From Rhabditoides inermis (Eukaryota > Nematoda > Chromadorea > Rhabditida > Rhabditidae), in NCBI GenBank assembly GCA_963966185.1, contig CAWZYM010000401.1:62001-126000 (forward strand): a DNA stretch of 64,000 nucleotides. Direction: 5' to 3'. Shown piece after piece: positions 31,401-43,891 of this stretch (position 1 is its first letter; each line of letters opens with the position of its first letter). A program made the translations under genes and the position numbers. Below the pieces are notes generated by a model. That model worked only from the letters and a program-made list of their open reading frames with translations, was not told where the DNA came from and ran no database searches.

Positions 31401-32357
31401 AAAATTGAATTTATCACACCACAAGGGTGATGAACGCATGAATCGCATTGTTTCGTTTTATTCATCTTGTTACCATCTCTCTCTCTACATTATCGTAATT
31501 GACGTGTTCTTAAAAACCGCAGGAATCATTATTATGTTTGCCTACTGGCTATGAAGAACATGTGTGGATAATGGTCTAGTGCTGGCTGGCTGGCCCACAG
31601 GCCTCTAGAGTGCGCCCCTCTTCAGTGATGTGAGAGGATAGAGTGAGAGAGGGGCAAAGAAAAACGCCGCCACCCCGGCCCCAGTCACACTGTATATATT
31701 TCGCGCAGGTGTGATCGGATCTAGGAATATGCAAATTTCTCGCTCACCCGACGGCACGGCGTCCGAGAAGCACATGTGGAAAAGGCCATTGTTGCGCGAG
31801 AAGTAGAGCGGGTTGCGGACGAAGCTGTCCTTGAGCTTGGTGCTCAGCTCCGGCTCGCGGTTGAACGTGTTGATGATCTCTCGCCGATTCACCTGGCGAT
31901 AGTCGTACAGTTGTCGGATTGGTACCAAGTCACACACGTCCTTTTGATGCATCGCCCTTTGTAAGCGCGCGTCGCCCTTTCTGCTGCAGCCGGGGATGCC
32001 CTAGCCTCTTCAATACGGTGTGCCCTCAAGAGGCATGCGCGCGATCGATGCAAAAGGTCACCTGAGAGGGATGCCTCAGCATACCCCACCTGGACACACC
32101 TGACTAAATATAGCCACGGCGTTCCCTCACATGACATTTCAAGGGAAACACACACACACACACACACACACGCGCGTCTTCTCAACCAGTTCACGAAACG
32201 CGATTGTAGAGGGCGCAGCACAATCGAGGCAAACTCCGAGAGGAGACGGTACCTGGAACTCGGTCCAGTTGTCGCTGACGACGGCGATAGCGACGAGCGA
32301 TAGGCCGAGTAGCGCGAAGACGGACGAGAGCGAGAGGAGAAGGGGCGACGACCACAT
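27568..32357 (-). CDS. Clc-like (claudin/PMP22 superfamily) four-TM protein
   Basis: Nematode Clc-like proteins are claudin-superfamily membrane proteins thought to act at cell contacts. Eight exons: 32357-32253, 31892-31748, 31382-31263, 31012-30887, 30315-30218, 29298-29182, 28146-28061, 27673-27568; 300 residues in one frame. TM1 is LLLSLSSVFALLGLSLVAIA followed by the extracellular SDNWTEF (W of the claudin signature). The first loop has RNPLYFSRNNGLFHMCFSD, a feature of this family. TM2 is VALYVFGVAFVVLCLLIGIC, TM3 AVLFLAGGMACWHYVNYL and TM4 IVSWVGICFLLFAAIFMLLS. The cytoplasmic C-terminus is Tyr/Gly-rich (NTYGGYGAYPGAAAYYNQGG). An in-frame ATG at 32399 would add 14 residues. The donor edge of exon 7 is duplicated downstream. 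Confidence 0.85.
27819..28090. repeat. Three-unit duplication of the Clc-like exon 7 donor
   Basis: CACTCACTGATAGGGCATCA with TGGCTCCCTT (real exon edge at 28061) recurs at about 27928 and 27819, spacings of 126 and 109 bp. Each unit also carries GAGGTAGGAGAGRAC. In gene sense the copies hold the last ~20 coding bases plus the GTGAGTG donor. Confidence 0.85.
29315..29502. mobile_element. GCGGTCAGTCTC MITE, copy 5, in Clc-like intron
   Basis: The best preserved copy: TTAAGGTGCGGTCAGTCTCT with TCGAAA on the left and GAAGAGACTGACCGCAACTTAA on the right. The ends are inverted and bounded by TTAA. The interior has GGGAGTGTTCGGGAGTATTT-like repeats. Confidence 0.88.
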
Positions 32358-33720
32358 GCTGACGGTCAGAGGGCAGCCAGCCAACAGCCACTGCAACACA
32401 CTCTCTCACACTGCGCCAAGGACGACTAGGAGGGGCGGGCCTGCGACTCTCTGACCGCGCGCGCTGTGAGTGAGAGAGTGCGGCGATCTGAGAGAGAAGA
32501 GGGGGAGAGAGGAAAGAGAGACGGTGGAGACGTTTACGGGTTCAGGCGCTATGCCCAACTAGCATGGTCGAGGGATTAGAGTAGTGGTGGAAGGGGAGAC
32601 GAAATGTTTCGGAAGTGTATATAGTGAATAGTGATAATTGATCGGAGCGATGATGGAATGCACTGTTTACGGTGACGAGAAAAGGCGGACATGTTGAGAG
32701 AATGACGCGATCAGATGTACACAACAAATAGTGAGAGACGGGATGCAAATAACATGGGTCGAGCACTCTCACCCCTTCCTCTTCTTCCTCTTCTCACAGG
32801 AGAGAGAGAGAGACCTCCTATTGTATGCGCAAAAACGGTGCGATGGCATTGTTGCGCAGGGGTCACGCGCTTTCACTCGGAGGCGGCATGCCATTACCGG
32901 TAATCTACCGTAACCTTCAACCGGCTGTTTCACAGCTCGTAGACCATTTACGATCGTTTTTTCAAACTGCGCCAGCTCACAGTCGCTCTTCCGTTGTTTT
33001 CGCTATTTTAGTGCAGAAGTGCTCTCTTGACATATCCTTGGGCACGGGTGAAAGACCGGACATGTCAACCCACTACCTCTCCCAACTGTAACCACTTCAA
33101 AGGACAACCCTCGCAGACACAAAACACACAAAAGCGTAAACTATTTATATATCTTTCCCCTCAATCACACTATCATATTTGGAGCTGAGCAAAGTAACAA
33201 TGACATACCAAACGTTAAAACATAAGAAAGTGGAAGAACAACCGAGAAAGCAGCGAATTATGAGGGGCCGAGAAGTGTGTGACAACAATCGGTGGGGAAT
33301 ATTATTATTATACCTCTTCACGTGTAACACATTGTATAAGGCGATGTGGGCTGGGAGCGAACGACGCGCGATTTTCGAAAACAGTGGAAACTTTCACAAC
33401 AAAAGCGACCAAGTGTGTGACCCGGACAGTCGACAACGACCCTCTATGCTGCAATCAATCACTATCGATCGGCGCGTATCGATTCGACCGGAAAGGCGCC
33501 GCGAGACACGACGCAAAAACAAAATCGAAAAAAAACAAACCCTGAATGCTACTACAGACGAAACACACCCTTGGGGCTCAAATAGGGTCATACTCTCAGG
33601 AGAGTTACACGATATGACACAGGGGTGGCGGCGGGCCACGGCAAGCGGCGGCGCGACGCTGCGGCAGTCGGCGGCGCGACGCACCGTGCCGCTATCACAG
33701 TTGACGGTGGCGGGCGTGAG
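32358..33720. other. Intergenic, Clc-like 5' flank and FAM20 3' flank
   Basis: No gene or tRNA is supported. Overlapping long frames here lack splice-compatible neighbours and family similarity. The Clc-like promoter should lie in the left part. GA-rich tracts at about 32460-32520 are the only notable composition. Confidence 0.5.
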
Positions 33721-34228
33721 TTAGTGCTTCTCATCCTTGATGCGATCCTCCTCCTCCTCTTCGTTCGCCTCCATAAAAGAAATGCGGACCTGAACAAGGA
33801 CTCGTAAAAAATAAAAACAATTTTGAAAACATAAAGGAAAAATAGAGGGGAGAGAGAGAAAGGCCCACCTTGGAGTTGTGGTACTCGTGCACGACAATCT
33901 TATCCGCCGGCTTTTGCTCAAAGCACTCGAGCAGATACTCCATCACTGAAAAATACAATTTGTACACATTCATGCGATACTTCTTCCTACACAATTCACA
34001 CCATGTCTCCACACACATATCCCCATATAGGTATCGCGGTGATGATACCTTTGGCGAGTCGTCTCTCCATTGCGGGATAGTGTTTCGCGTGAAGGATCGG
34101 AGCCACCGGGTCGCGCGATAGCGATCTGCAAGAGGCAAGGAAACGTACAAAAATCCACCGAATCGAGCGAGGGTGCGGTGAGAAACAAGAGCGCGCAGAA
34201 CGCGGGCGAACGCCAAGGACATTCCGGA

Positions 34229-34297
<69 letters not shown>

Positions 34298-35858
34298 AGT
34301 TGCAAACATCCCCCGGTGACAATTATGAGGTGCGCAAAAACAGTAAGAGTCGGGGCGCGCTTTGCTTGGACTAAATCTAAAAAGATGATGATTTAATCGC
34401 AGCGCCGGTAGGACAATGTCGACATATCAAAGAAAGGAGATAGTTTGAAAAGCCAAATGATTTCAAAAAATAACCAAAAAGAAAGACTACTAATAACATA
34501 GGAAGAGGAAAGTGGATGAGAACATCGGTCTCGTAGCAGGAGCAGTAAAGCAGGAGCAAGAAGTACCATTTCATTGTTCGATTTGTGATGTCATAGTAGC
34601 CATAGCAAACCAAATCATTGGATTGTGTATACAAATTCTGGATAAAACTTTTGACTTTTGACTTTCAGAAACCACTTATGAATGAATATTCGTAAGCAGA
34701 CTGACTGTATGAGTGTGCGGCTGAGCAGTTTGCCTTTTGACTTTGAGTAACCACTTATGAATAAACTATTCTAAAAAGGCTCACTTTATGAGTGTGCGGC
34801 TGAGCAGCTTGGGCGTGCGGTAGTAGGTCATGAGGGTGCGCAGCGTCGACGGCCGGATCACGCAGCACTGCCGCAGCGGCAGCAGAATGTCGTCGTCGTC
34901 CCAGTCGGCGCGACCAAACCTATATCATTTGCATACAGTATTGCACCGCTTCACATACAGTGAGAAAAATGAAGGACTCACTATATTTATAAAAACGAAA
35001 ACAAACAGGGAAAGCAGGAAGCGAGGAAGGAGGGCAGGAAAAATACAGACTTATGATACAAGAAAAGAAAGTAGAGATACGAAATGAAATGAATGAATCC
35101 CAGACTCACGCTCGCCCGTTGTCGAGGTGGATAGCGTAGGAGGGGATGCCGGTGAACACGTCAAACGACTCGTAGTGATGCCGGTCCTGGTTGCCTGCAA
35201 AAGACCACAGTGAGTGAGTGAGTGAGTGAGTGAGTGAGTGAGTGAGTAAGTGAGTAGTGAGTAAGCAGTAGAGGCGCAGTGAGTACGTACTAAAAAGCAT
35301 GCGCAGTAGGTACGCAATAGGTGCACAGCAGGTGTGCCGTGAGTACGCAATGAGTACGCAACGAGTACGCATTAGGTGCGCACTGAGTACGCAGTAGGTG
35401 AGTGCGCAGTGGGTACGCAGTAGGTGCACACTAGGTACGCAGTAGTGCGTTCGTTGTGGATGGGTGCGCAGTGAGTGCGCTAGGTGCGCTGTGAGTGCGC
35501 TGTGAGTGCGCTGTGAGTGCGCTGTGAGTGCGCTGTGAGTACGCAGTGAGTACGCAGTGAGTACGCAGTGAGTGCGCAGTGAGCTCACAGTAGGTGCACA
35601 GTGAGTACGCAGTGAGTACGCTGTAGGTGCGCAGTGAGTGCGTAGTGAGCGACTTACCGATAAGAAAGTCGAGAATGTGGAGGTCGACCAGGTCGAGCAG
35701 CTTGCGACCATGTGCGTACTGCTGTTTCGACATCACCTGCAACGATTGCCAGATGTACAAATCACTCGTTGTGTGATAAGGATATATGATTGATTGATTG
35801 ATTGATGGTGGTAACTGGCCAAACCACCATGTGAAAAAGTGCGAGTTCGGAGATGAGA

Positions 35859-35911
<53 letters not shown>

Positions 35912-38456
35912 GAACCTTACCTTATCCGTGCAATACTGCATGTCCGTCTGCCACTCTGCCAGCTGATTCTTCTTCGAATAGGTGCGTCTGTAAAAAAGTA
36001 GAATACACCTTCTTATTAAGTTCCTGACTCTATTCCTTTTTATCTATCATTTTCACCACATTCTAAATTCAGCAAAAACTTTAGGTTCTACCGAGATTCG
36101 AACTCGGGTTGCTGGATTCAAAGTCCAGAGTGTTAACCGCTACACCATAGAACCGTGGTTGTAGCCAGCTGAAGTCGCGGATACATTGCCAATTGCCACC
36201 CTCACACTCTCTCTTCTCTCTCTTTCTCCTACCTGTATGGCGATCTATTGTGCTTCCTCGGAACAGCCTCCTCATCTGGCAGGAACACCTAAACGTTAAA
36301 CCATAAAATCAGGTCCTTCAATTCCAAAATACAAGTTTGAGAATCTGCACAACGCATTACATGTAATGCGTATTAGAAGACCAAACATGCAGGGAATACG
36401 CAGGATAAAGAAGACCACCCACGACGCACCTGCACGGATCCCTCCTTGAGCCAGGGGCTGCCGCAAATGGCGTGCGTCGTATCGCAGTAGTAGTCGCACT
36501 TGGACACGAAACAGTGGTTCTTGGCTGGAAAAAGACATTCAAAAAGGCGCATCGAAAGAATAGATAAAGTAGCAAATGGATAAGCTCCATATCCGCTATG
36601 TTCATATATTAACGTATGTTATGCCAAGATAAACATTACTATTATAAAACACGCAAAAAATAAAACTGCACAATGATCAGATGACGCGTTACCGGATAAA
36701 TTTTAAATTGAATTGAAAACACGCACAGGGTGAGATGAAGAAGGTCTTCTTGAGCTTCTTCTCGGCGTGTTCGAGCAGTTCGGAGGAGATGTTGACGATG
36801 CGGCCGACCGTCGGCACCGCGCGTCGAAAGCCCAGCACCCTGCAACGGAGATGATTCACAATATCACAATGTTAACAATATCACAATCTTTCCCCGGCGT
36901 TAGCCTATTATGTATCTAGCATCTTAGACACTACTGTATGCTTCATATCATTATGATTGTGTTATCATATTCAGATTTAACGATTCCGGATAAACGATTG
37001 ATTGATTGATTGATTGACAATGTTAACCGCTACATCATAGATATTTGGTTTGGATACACGACCACATTTTTTTCTCTTCCAACGACCAACATCCAAAGCA
37101 CGATAGTCACTAACATGTATGAATGATAGAAAATGCTTCCGTCTCCGAAACCAGCACTATTCTTACTACTTTTGAAAAAGCGCCCCCGGACCACCATTGA
37201 CGATTAATTACTTCCCCGCTGACCCCTATCAACAAGCGCGTTCGGCTCTCGCGTGACCGGGTGGCATTGAAACACAATCCTCTAATGGCTAGCTGCGCTC
37301 CGGATTTCGTTTCCGAGAAGCTGGGAAAGAACCCCGGAAGATGAGCCGAAATCGAACATCTCTCTCTCTCCCTCTCTCTCTCTCCCTCTCCCTCCACTTC
37401 ACTCGCCGCACTCTCAGAGAACGATGTAAAAAAGCAATGACCCAAAGAATCCGAGAAAAAAAGAGAAGAAACGACACTCACTTGTCGAGGTGATAGGTGG
37501 CAATCTCCGCGTTGTGCCGCTCAAAGTCGGAAAAGTAAAAGTGGTTGGGGTCGGATTCGTAGTCGCGCCCGAATCGCATCGGCTTGAACACCGCCTGCTT
37601 GCCGTTCGAGAACGTGAACACCAGCTTCACCTGCAAAACGTAAACAAGGTAAACAACCAGGTAAATCGGGTAAACCTGCGTGCCGCCTTCCATAATGTGC
37701 ACGTCTTGTATGGGCAGCGTGTTGAGGTCGGTGAGAAGCTTCTGAAATAAGGGAAATCGCAAAAAAAAAACTGCGTTTGCGAGATCTTTGCAAACGAAAT
37801 TTTTATATTTAGAAAGGAGTAAAACACTTTAAACACCAATACTGAATTCGATTTACACTCCTCACCTGGATGACGGGCTCGTCATTGTAGACGGCACACG
37901 AGGCGATCTGCGAGTAGAACTGCTCCCACGAGTCCGCCTCCGGTACCTCGTTCCTGAAAAGGTATACGGTAATGTGAAATTGCGATATTTCAAATCCTCA
38001 ATCTATTTTCATTGTGCACTGCTCATATGTAGTAGCAAGAGGTACATTGGAGCTGCTTTTCCCACAGTCACAGTTTCACATGTCGACACGGTTACTGTAC
38101 CGACTTTCCCACAGCGTCTGCACTTTCTCGGAAATGGTGAAAGTGTGCAAACGCAAAGTAGTGACGAACTTCCCACACTTCAAGTCCCTTTTCTGAACGG
38201 AAGTAGAGAACCTGTACCCTGTACGTGTGCTGTTTTTCATATTAGTGCGACGAGGGTAAATCATTTCACGCCCCTCCCTCGGTTCTCTCCTTCTCTCTCG
38301 CTCTCCTCCTTTCTCGCTTTCCCTTCACACACAACGCACAACGTCATTCGGTACGGTTACAATACACACTCTCGCCAATTAATTAATCAAACCTTGATGT
38401 GCCCTAGAGCTATTTTAATATCACCACTAATATGTGTGTAGCTGTGTGCCTTGTAC

Positions 38457-38493
<37 letters not shown>

Positions 38494-40379
38494 ATTTTGA
38501 TATACCGAAAGCGTATCCACGTCACAAAACAACGCTATCACGTGCTCGAAATACTGCGCAGAGTAATAAAAGAGCATTCCATCCGCGCGCAACCGCTCGA
38601 ATTCAATGATAAATGATAGCGAACAGCGAGACAGAGACAGAGCTACCGCACACACAAATTGAAAATTGCATTGCTGACAATCAGCAATGTCAGCATTGCA
38701 GGCGCAATTCATATAAATCACTTTAGAATACGAATTACGAATCGTGGCAGTACAAAATGAAAAGAACTACACGCGGCATGCGGCAAATATGGAATGACAA
38801 TGCCAGCTGATATTGCAACTACAAAAAACACCACCACCACCACTACTGTGGAATATAGTGACCACCGTGTGTTGTTTTTCATATTAGTGCGACGGCGGAT
38901 AAATCACACCACTATGTGGAACATAGTGAAGTGAGGAACATAGTGACCACCACACCTGTGGGACATATTGAGGAATAAGTATAAGAGGGGAAAAAGAACG
39001 CACCCCTTGCCGCGCCAGAACTGCTTGAGGGTGAGGTTGCGTCCGCACTCGCGGGTCGCCATCGCCCCCAGGTCGAGCTCCTTGACAAACTCATCGAGCC
39101 GATCCAGCGCGTCCCGGTCCACGTCCACGCGAAAGTCTGACATTTGCATAATGTGTGTTTTGTGTTTTGCTGCAGGAAAGCTACACAACTCGATGATATG
39201 TTATCTCACGAACTTCCGACTCTAATGGTTCTGGCTGAGCTATGACATGTGAGATCATACACTCTCTCACCCCCAGTTTTCCTCTGTATCTTGACACAGC
39301 CTGAATTCAATAAGGGCGCGTGAGAAATAGCTACATAACAGAAATCGAAATCGGAGAAAAAAGAGAATACAAAAGAAACACTCACTCAGCGGGTCCGTGT
39401 CCTGATAGTCATCGTCGATGCTCGGAGGCGGCGGCTGGCGAGGAAAGTTGCGCTGCGCACCATTCTCCGCCGGACCCCGCTCCTGTAGCAACATCTCTCT
39501 CCCCCCCTCTTTCTTTCTCTCTCTCTCTCTCCCTCTCTCTCTCTCTCTCTCCCTCTCTATGCTACAGAGAAGTTCTGCCGTTTCGGCGCGAGAGGCCATG
39601 ATACAATAACGTTTTCATGCGAGAGTGGGAAAGGGGACATCGAGTCTCTTCTCTGCATGCCGAAGAGACATGGCGCGGAGAGAACAAGAGACGGAAGAGG
39701 GCAGGAGGAGGCGAAAAAACAAGGCAATCAAGGAATGAGTGGCGAAATGAAAGAGAGCGAACGCTGGAACACTACTCTTCGATGCAGCCGCGTGGAAATC
39801 AGAAAGCAGAAACACGGACCTTTTGTTGGAGGAACTTTCGTCCGACGCGAGCCGCCTCGGCAGACTGTTGTCGACTGTACAGCGGGTCCTCCCATGCAGA
39901 CACTGCAATTTGCATATTGAGTATATGGGAGAGGGTTCCATGTTTTGTCGAAGGCGCTCCGAATACAATTTAGCCAGGTAATAGTCGGGGGCAGGGGGTA
40001 CACAAAACGGGTCGCTCGCGTCTTTTCTCCTCAATGGCTAAACGGCTATAAACTCAATTCCATTCGCCTAGCCACTCAATTGCCAACACACACACACACA
40101 CACACTCGACAACGACCATTTCCACTAATCTTTATTGCGACTATTTTGCGCGCTAAAGAGGGAGAGAATGTAATAGGGGAGGAGGGAAAACACCATTGTA
40201 CCGATATTGTGACATGGGGCTAAAACGAGTGTGTTGTAGCGAGGGCAATGCCAAAGTGATTATGACGAGGGATATCGAAAACGAGACATACACAACAGAG
40301 ACACTGTTCAGTAATCCCCCACTAGTCTCTCTCAGCCCATTTTTCAAAGGTTGAAGCGGTATTCTTCTACTCCCTCTTG

Positions 40380-40414
<35 letters not shown>

Positions 40415-40526
40415 CATGGAACACACCTTTGCCCTGGGGCGTGCGCGGCAGTGAGAGGATAACGATCGTGGTGCCAAAGACGGCAAAAGCGAGCACAAAC
40501 ACCCGCTTCAAATTTATCCGCATCAT
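33721..40526 (-). CDS. famk-1: FAM20C-type Golgi secretory-pathway kinase
   Basis: FAM20 kinases are type II Golgi proteins that phosphorylate secreted proteins, typically on S-x-E sites. Seventeen exons: 40526-40427, 39902-39820, 39482-39386, 39136-39004, 37953-37866, 37741-37676, 37630-37482, 36839-36727, 36524-36430, 36288-36233, 35987-35921, 35736-35658, 35194-35110, 34919-34785, 34125-34049, 33945-33869, 33789-33721; 522 residues in one frame. The N-terminus is a signal anchor ([19 protein letters not shown]). Then come [14 protein letters not shown] (ATP-binding Lys), [12 protein letters not shown], the Cys-rich [39 protein letters not shown] with RHHYESF (catalytic Asp), and HLDNGRAFG (metal Asp; this resembles FAM20C more than the FAM20B form DNAKSFG). 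An unusual acidic C-terminus ends [14 protein letters not shown] 3' splice site lies 36 bp before the ATG. One intron holds tRNA-Gln. Confidence 0.93.
34218..34295. repeat. GA microsatellite in FAM20 intron
   Basis: About 78 bp of GA with one GC interruption, in the intron between exons 34919-34785 and 34125-34049. Comparable tracts occur in other FAM20 introns at 35854-35908 and 38459-38491. Confidence 0.95.
35200..35656. repeat. 11-bp GTGAGTACGCA minisatellite in FAM20 intron
   Basis: About 450 bp of imperfect 11-bp units, plus-strand GTGAGTACGCA / GTGAGTGCGCT, begin after a pure GTGA tetranucleotide run (35208-35240). The array occupies almost the entire 463-bp intron 35195-35657. The unit contains the donor-like core GTGAGT, but on the strand opposite to the gene. 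It gives rise to long Leu-Arg-Thr-His frames that are not genes. Confidence 0.9.
36083..36154 (-). tRNA. tRNA-Gln (anticodon UUG)
   Basis: A 72-nt cloverleaf on the minus strand: acceptor GGTTCTA pairs with TAGAACC; the anticodon arm is CTGGA-CTTTGAA-TCCAG; the T arm is CGAGTTCGAATCTCG. A TTTTT terminator follows within 10 bp. It lies in the FAM20 intron 35988-36232 and is identical over its body to the copy at 45974-46045. Confidence 0.97.
36590..36648 (+). repeat. Retroposon 3' tail, second copy
   Basis: ATCCGCTATGTTCATATATT, then ACGTATGTTATGCCAAGATAAAC and an ATTACTATT tail, related to 25860-25925. It lies in a FAM20 intron. A GATTGATT-tailed stretch of another family is at 36963-37018. 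Confidence 0.5.
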
Positions 40527-42059
40527 CTCATGGCTGGCCCAGAGCACTCTGCAAACAAACACGCAAACATGGCGAACTTATAAACTACTACACATTTCCG
40601 TGAATAGACATCAATACACCTGGCGGTCGCAAGAAAGAGAGGAAAGGCGAAGAGGGAGGAAAATGGCGAATATAAAGAAAGCAATCGAGAAAAAAACGAA
40701 GGGAGAGTGGAAATCTTCTCTCTCATGATTTCGAACACATACACACACACGCTATCAGCACTAGATTGCTCCTGAGGTAGTGAGGGAGAGCGAAATCGCG
40801 AAATATGCTGGCTCTCGTAAATCATTCATGAAACAGGCGCGGTCGGTGTGTGTGAGCCGACCACGACAGCAATAATCGCTGAAATGCCTATATAAATGCC
40901 GCGTGCCGCGTGTGGGTGGGTGGGCTGTCTAGGTGTGAGTGAGTGAGTGAGTGAGTGAGTGAGTGAGTGAGTGAGTGGGGGTGTCGAGATTGAAACGAGC
41001 ATCCCATCCGCGCTGGCATAGCGACGTGGAAATGAAAGAGAGAGAAAGTTGCGCGGATCGTATGCCGCATTGTGGCATCATCCCTCCACGGCTCTTATTG
41101 CGAATCGGCTTATTGCGAGTGAAAGTGTCCACGTCACGTCCGATTCCACATACAGCAACACGCGGTTTGCTAAACATACATACCACTCGAGACAGCATGA
41201 TGGACAAACGTGGAGTGTTAGTGTTCATAGCGTGATGAGTCGTTGCGCGTTCGCATATCGAAAGCACGCTGCCGGGGTTTCTCGGTGATAAGAGATAGAG
41301 AAAGAGAGACGGTGCTAATCTGGATAAAGGGGGGAGGGGGATAACGGATAAACGAGGATGTGAGGAGTGAGCGGCGAGAGGCATCACAAATTGATGATCC
41401 GAGAGAGTGTGTGAGACAGGGAGTGAGACAGACAAGTCGCGCCAAAAATAGTTGACGAGAGAGATGGAGCACGTAGAATCACAGATTCATAAGCATCCCG
41501 GCAAGTGTCGACAGAGAAGTAGTGGGCGGACAGCTGATCGGTAGAGGGCAAACAATACGGGCCTCCCCCCACTCCTCTGATACGCAGTGTGTCACAATCT
41601 AGTGATGAACGCAGTCAAATAGAACGGTGTGTGGACTGTAAAAGGGGCACTGTGCGGACTGGATCGCTCCCCAAGAGGGTCGCTGGCCTCCGCACAAAAA
41701 GCGCACTGAATTCGGATACATGAAAGACGCGGCGGCGGTCAAAGTGAGTGAATGAGTGAGAGGGAAAATCGGCGCGGAGGCGGGGCCCCACTGTTCCAGG
41801 TGGGGAAGGAAGGAAGGAAAAACACTCCATGTAGGAAGTGGGGGTGTACGTGGGTATTTGTGGCAACAATCAGAGGGTAATGCCACGCCTACTCTGGGGA
41901 AGTGTACGCATCGGCTCAGCCACACTCTGTCCTCTCCCCTCTCTCCTACGCGGAACAGGAAAACAATGCGAAACGCATAAGGCACCATTTTTGACGATAT
42001 GAGAGATGGCGCGCGCCGATTCGACAAATTGGCATGAAAGACAACGAATAAGAACAGGA

Positions 42060-42107
<48 letters not shown>

Positions 42108-43812
42108 GGAGCATGCTCTCGCATTACACCTTGCCCCGGCGGCCGAACAAAACGCAGAAAAATCAGAGACGAATCAATGCGGCTGTTCGATCCAGCCCGG
42201 GATAAGCGAAGCGGGAGAGAACACGGGAGAGAATCACTTTGCTACCGCGGTAAACACGATCACACGGCGTGTAGTGAAGTAGTGATCGATGTTGAACGCG
42301 CCAGGGGAGAGCACTTGACAGTAGGCGAAAGACGTTCACGAGCCGTCAGTCGCGGGCCGTTAGTCGGCGGGCCGGGCAAAAAATGACCTCAATCGAAGAC
42401 ACAAGATGCGCAAAACGGCGGACGACGTGCTCTATCTCTCTTTCTCTGTCGAAATGTGCCGAGCGGAGTGGTGCAGGGCGGTGTTTCATGCGTGCGCGCC
42501 GCCGCCTTTTGCACAAACAGTACACCGGAGAGAGTGAGGGGCGATTGGAGAGTGGCGGACGACACGCGTCGAGAGTCGTCCCGATCGAGTGTGAAGAACA
42601 CGTCGAGTTCGTAGGACGAAGAGAGAGAGAGGGGGGGGAGACCTCACTCGATTAGTAGCGGGCTTCCACCGCCGTCCCACAACCCCCCGCTGCGCACTAT
42701 TCAACTGGTTCTCGCGGACCCGGGCTATGGCTGAAAAGAGAGTGAGTGAGTGAGTGAGCGAGAGGATATGAGGCATCGGCTGATCAAATAGCCTGTGATT
42801 GACAAATCGGGGGACAAGCGGCGCGGACGACATACGACGGACGACACACAAAAGGCTCTATCAATATTGTGGCGTGGCAGAGTAGTGTGACTGATCGCCG
42901 GCCCGCCTGTCGTCTGTGTCATCATCATCGCAATTACCACATCGGAGCGAAACCCGGGCAGAGCGAGTGAGGGGGTGACCCTCAAAGTGATGCCCTCCTC
43001 AAATGGTCGGGTGCGTGTCTGAGCCGCGGCGCCAGTATTATAATGGCTGCAACTCGAGCCCATGGTGCCCGGAGGCGCGGGCTAGGCCGGATGAATATTT
43101 CACGAGCGCATTGTCCTCGTAACAACTCGGCCTGCTGCTGCTGATCATTCCAGATTCTTGGCAGCGTGGCCGGGCAACCGGAAAGAGACAAGGAGACGAA
43201 AGAGAGAGAGGGGGGAGGGGGATGTTTGCATTGTACTAACGGCGACGGTGGAGCGATATGAAAAGGGCACGCACTGATCTGTTTCTGCGCCACGCGCAAC
43301 ACAATACACATACAACAATACAATAGAAATAGTGGACTCTGACGTTTCAGAACGCGTCAAGAGTGGCGGTTCGAATATGATCATGCGAACGGTCATCGCA
43401 AAATTGCAAACGCAAATATTTGGCGGGGTGAATAGTCGTTCAGCGAGAAAGAGGGCGGCCGGGAGTGCGAGCGGTGAGACACGGAGCCAGGCAGAGAGAG
43501 TTCACACGATTACCCAGTTTCAAAACATCGATCGATCAGAAAAGCGCGCGCGCCACAATCGGGCCGCATCAAAAAGAGAATCACGAGTCACAACAACGCA
43601 CGCCCAATGCAAAAACACACATCGAAGTGAGCGCGAGCTCTGTTCGAAACAAATAGAGTGAGAGGGCGGACGGATGGGCGGCGCGAGAAAGTGATACCGC
43701 CTATCAGTGTGGCGCCTCGCCGATAACGGCGCAATAGCATGTAGATGTAGTGATGAGCCGCGAGCCACGCGGCCCGCCATTCATAATATGGAAACAATGC
43801 GGGTGTCAGGGT

Positions 43813-43891
<79 letters not shown>

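Noticed and set aside
33721..33740. KDEL-type ER retention signal at the FAM20 C-terminus (KDEKH)
   Set aside because: The last four residues are DEKH, which is not a KDEL or HDEL signal.
35051..35760. 200-codon Leu/Arg/Thr/His-rich frame
   Set aside because: Product of the 11-bp GTGAGTACGCA minisatellite; the real FAM20 exons on each side are in other frames.
37015..37045. tRNA-Gln-like fragment GTTAACCGCTACATCATAG
   Set aside because: Only the D-arm region is present; no anticodon or T arm follows.
40888..41470. Minus-strand frames with [12 protein letters not shown] repeats
   Set aside because: They come from the GTGA tetranucleotide run at 40936-40975.
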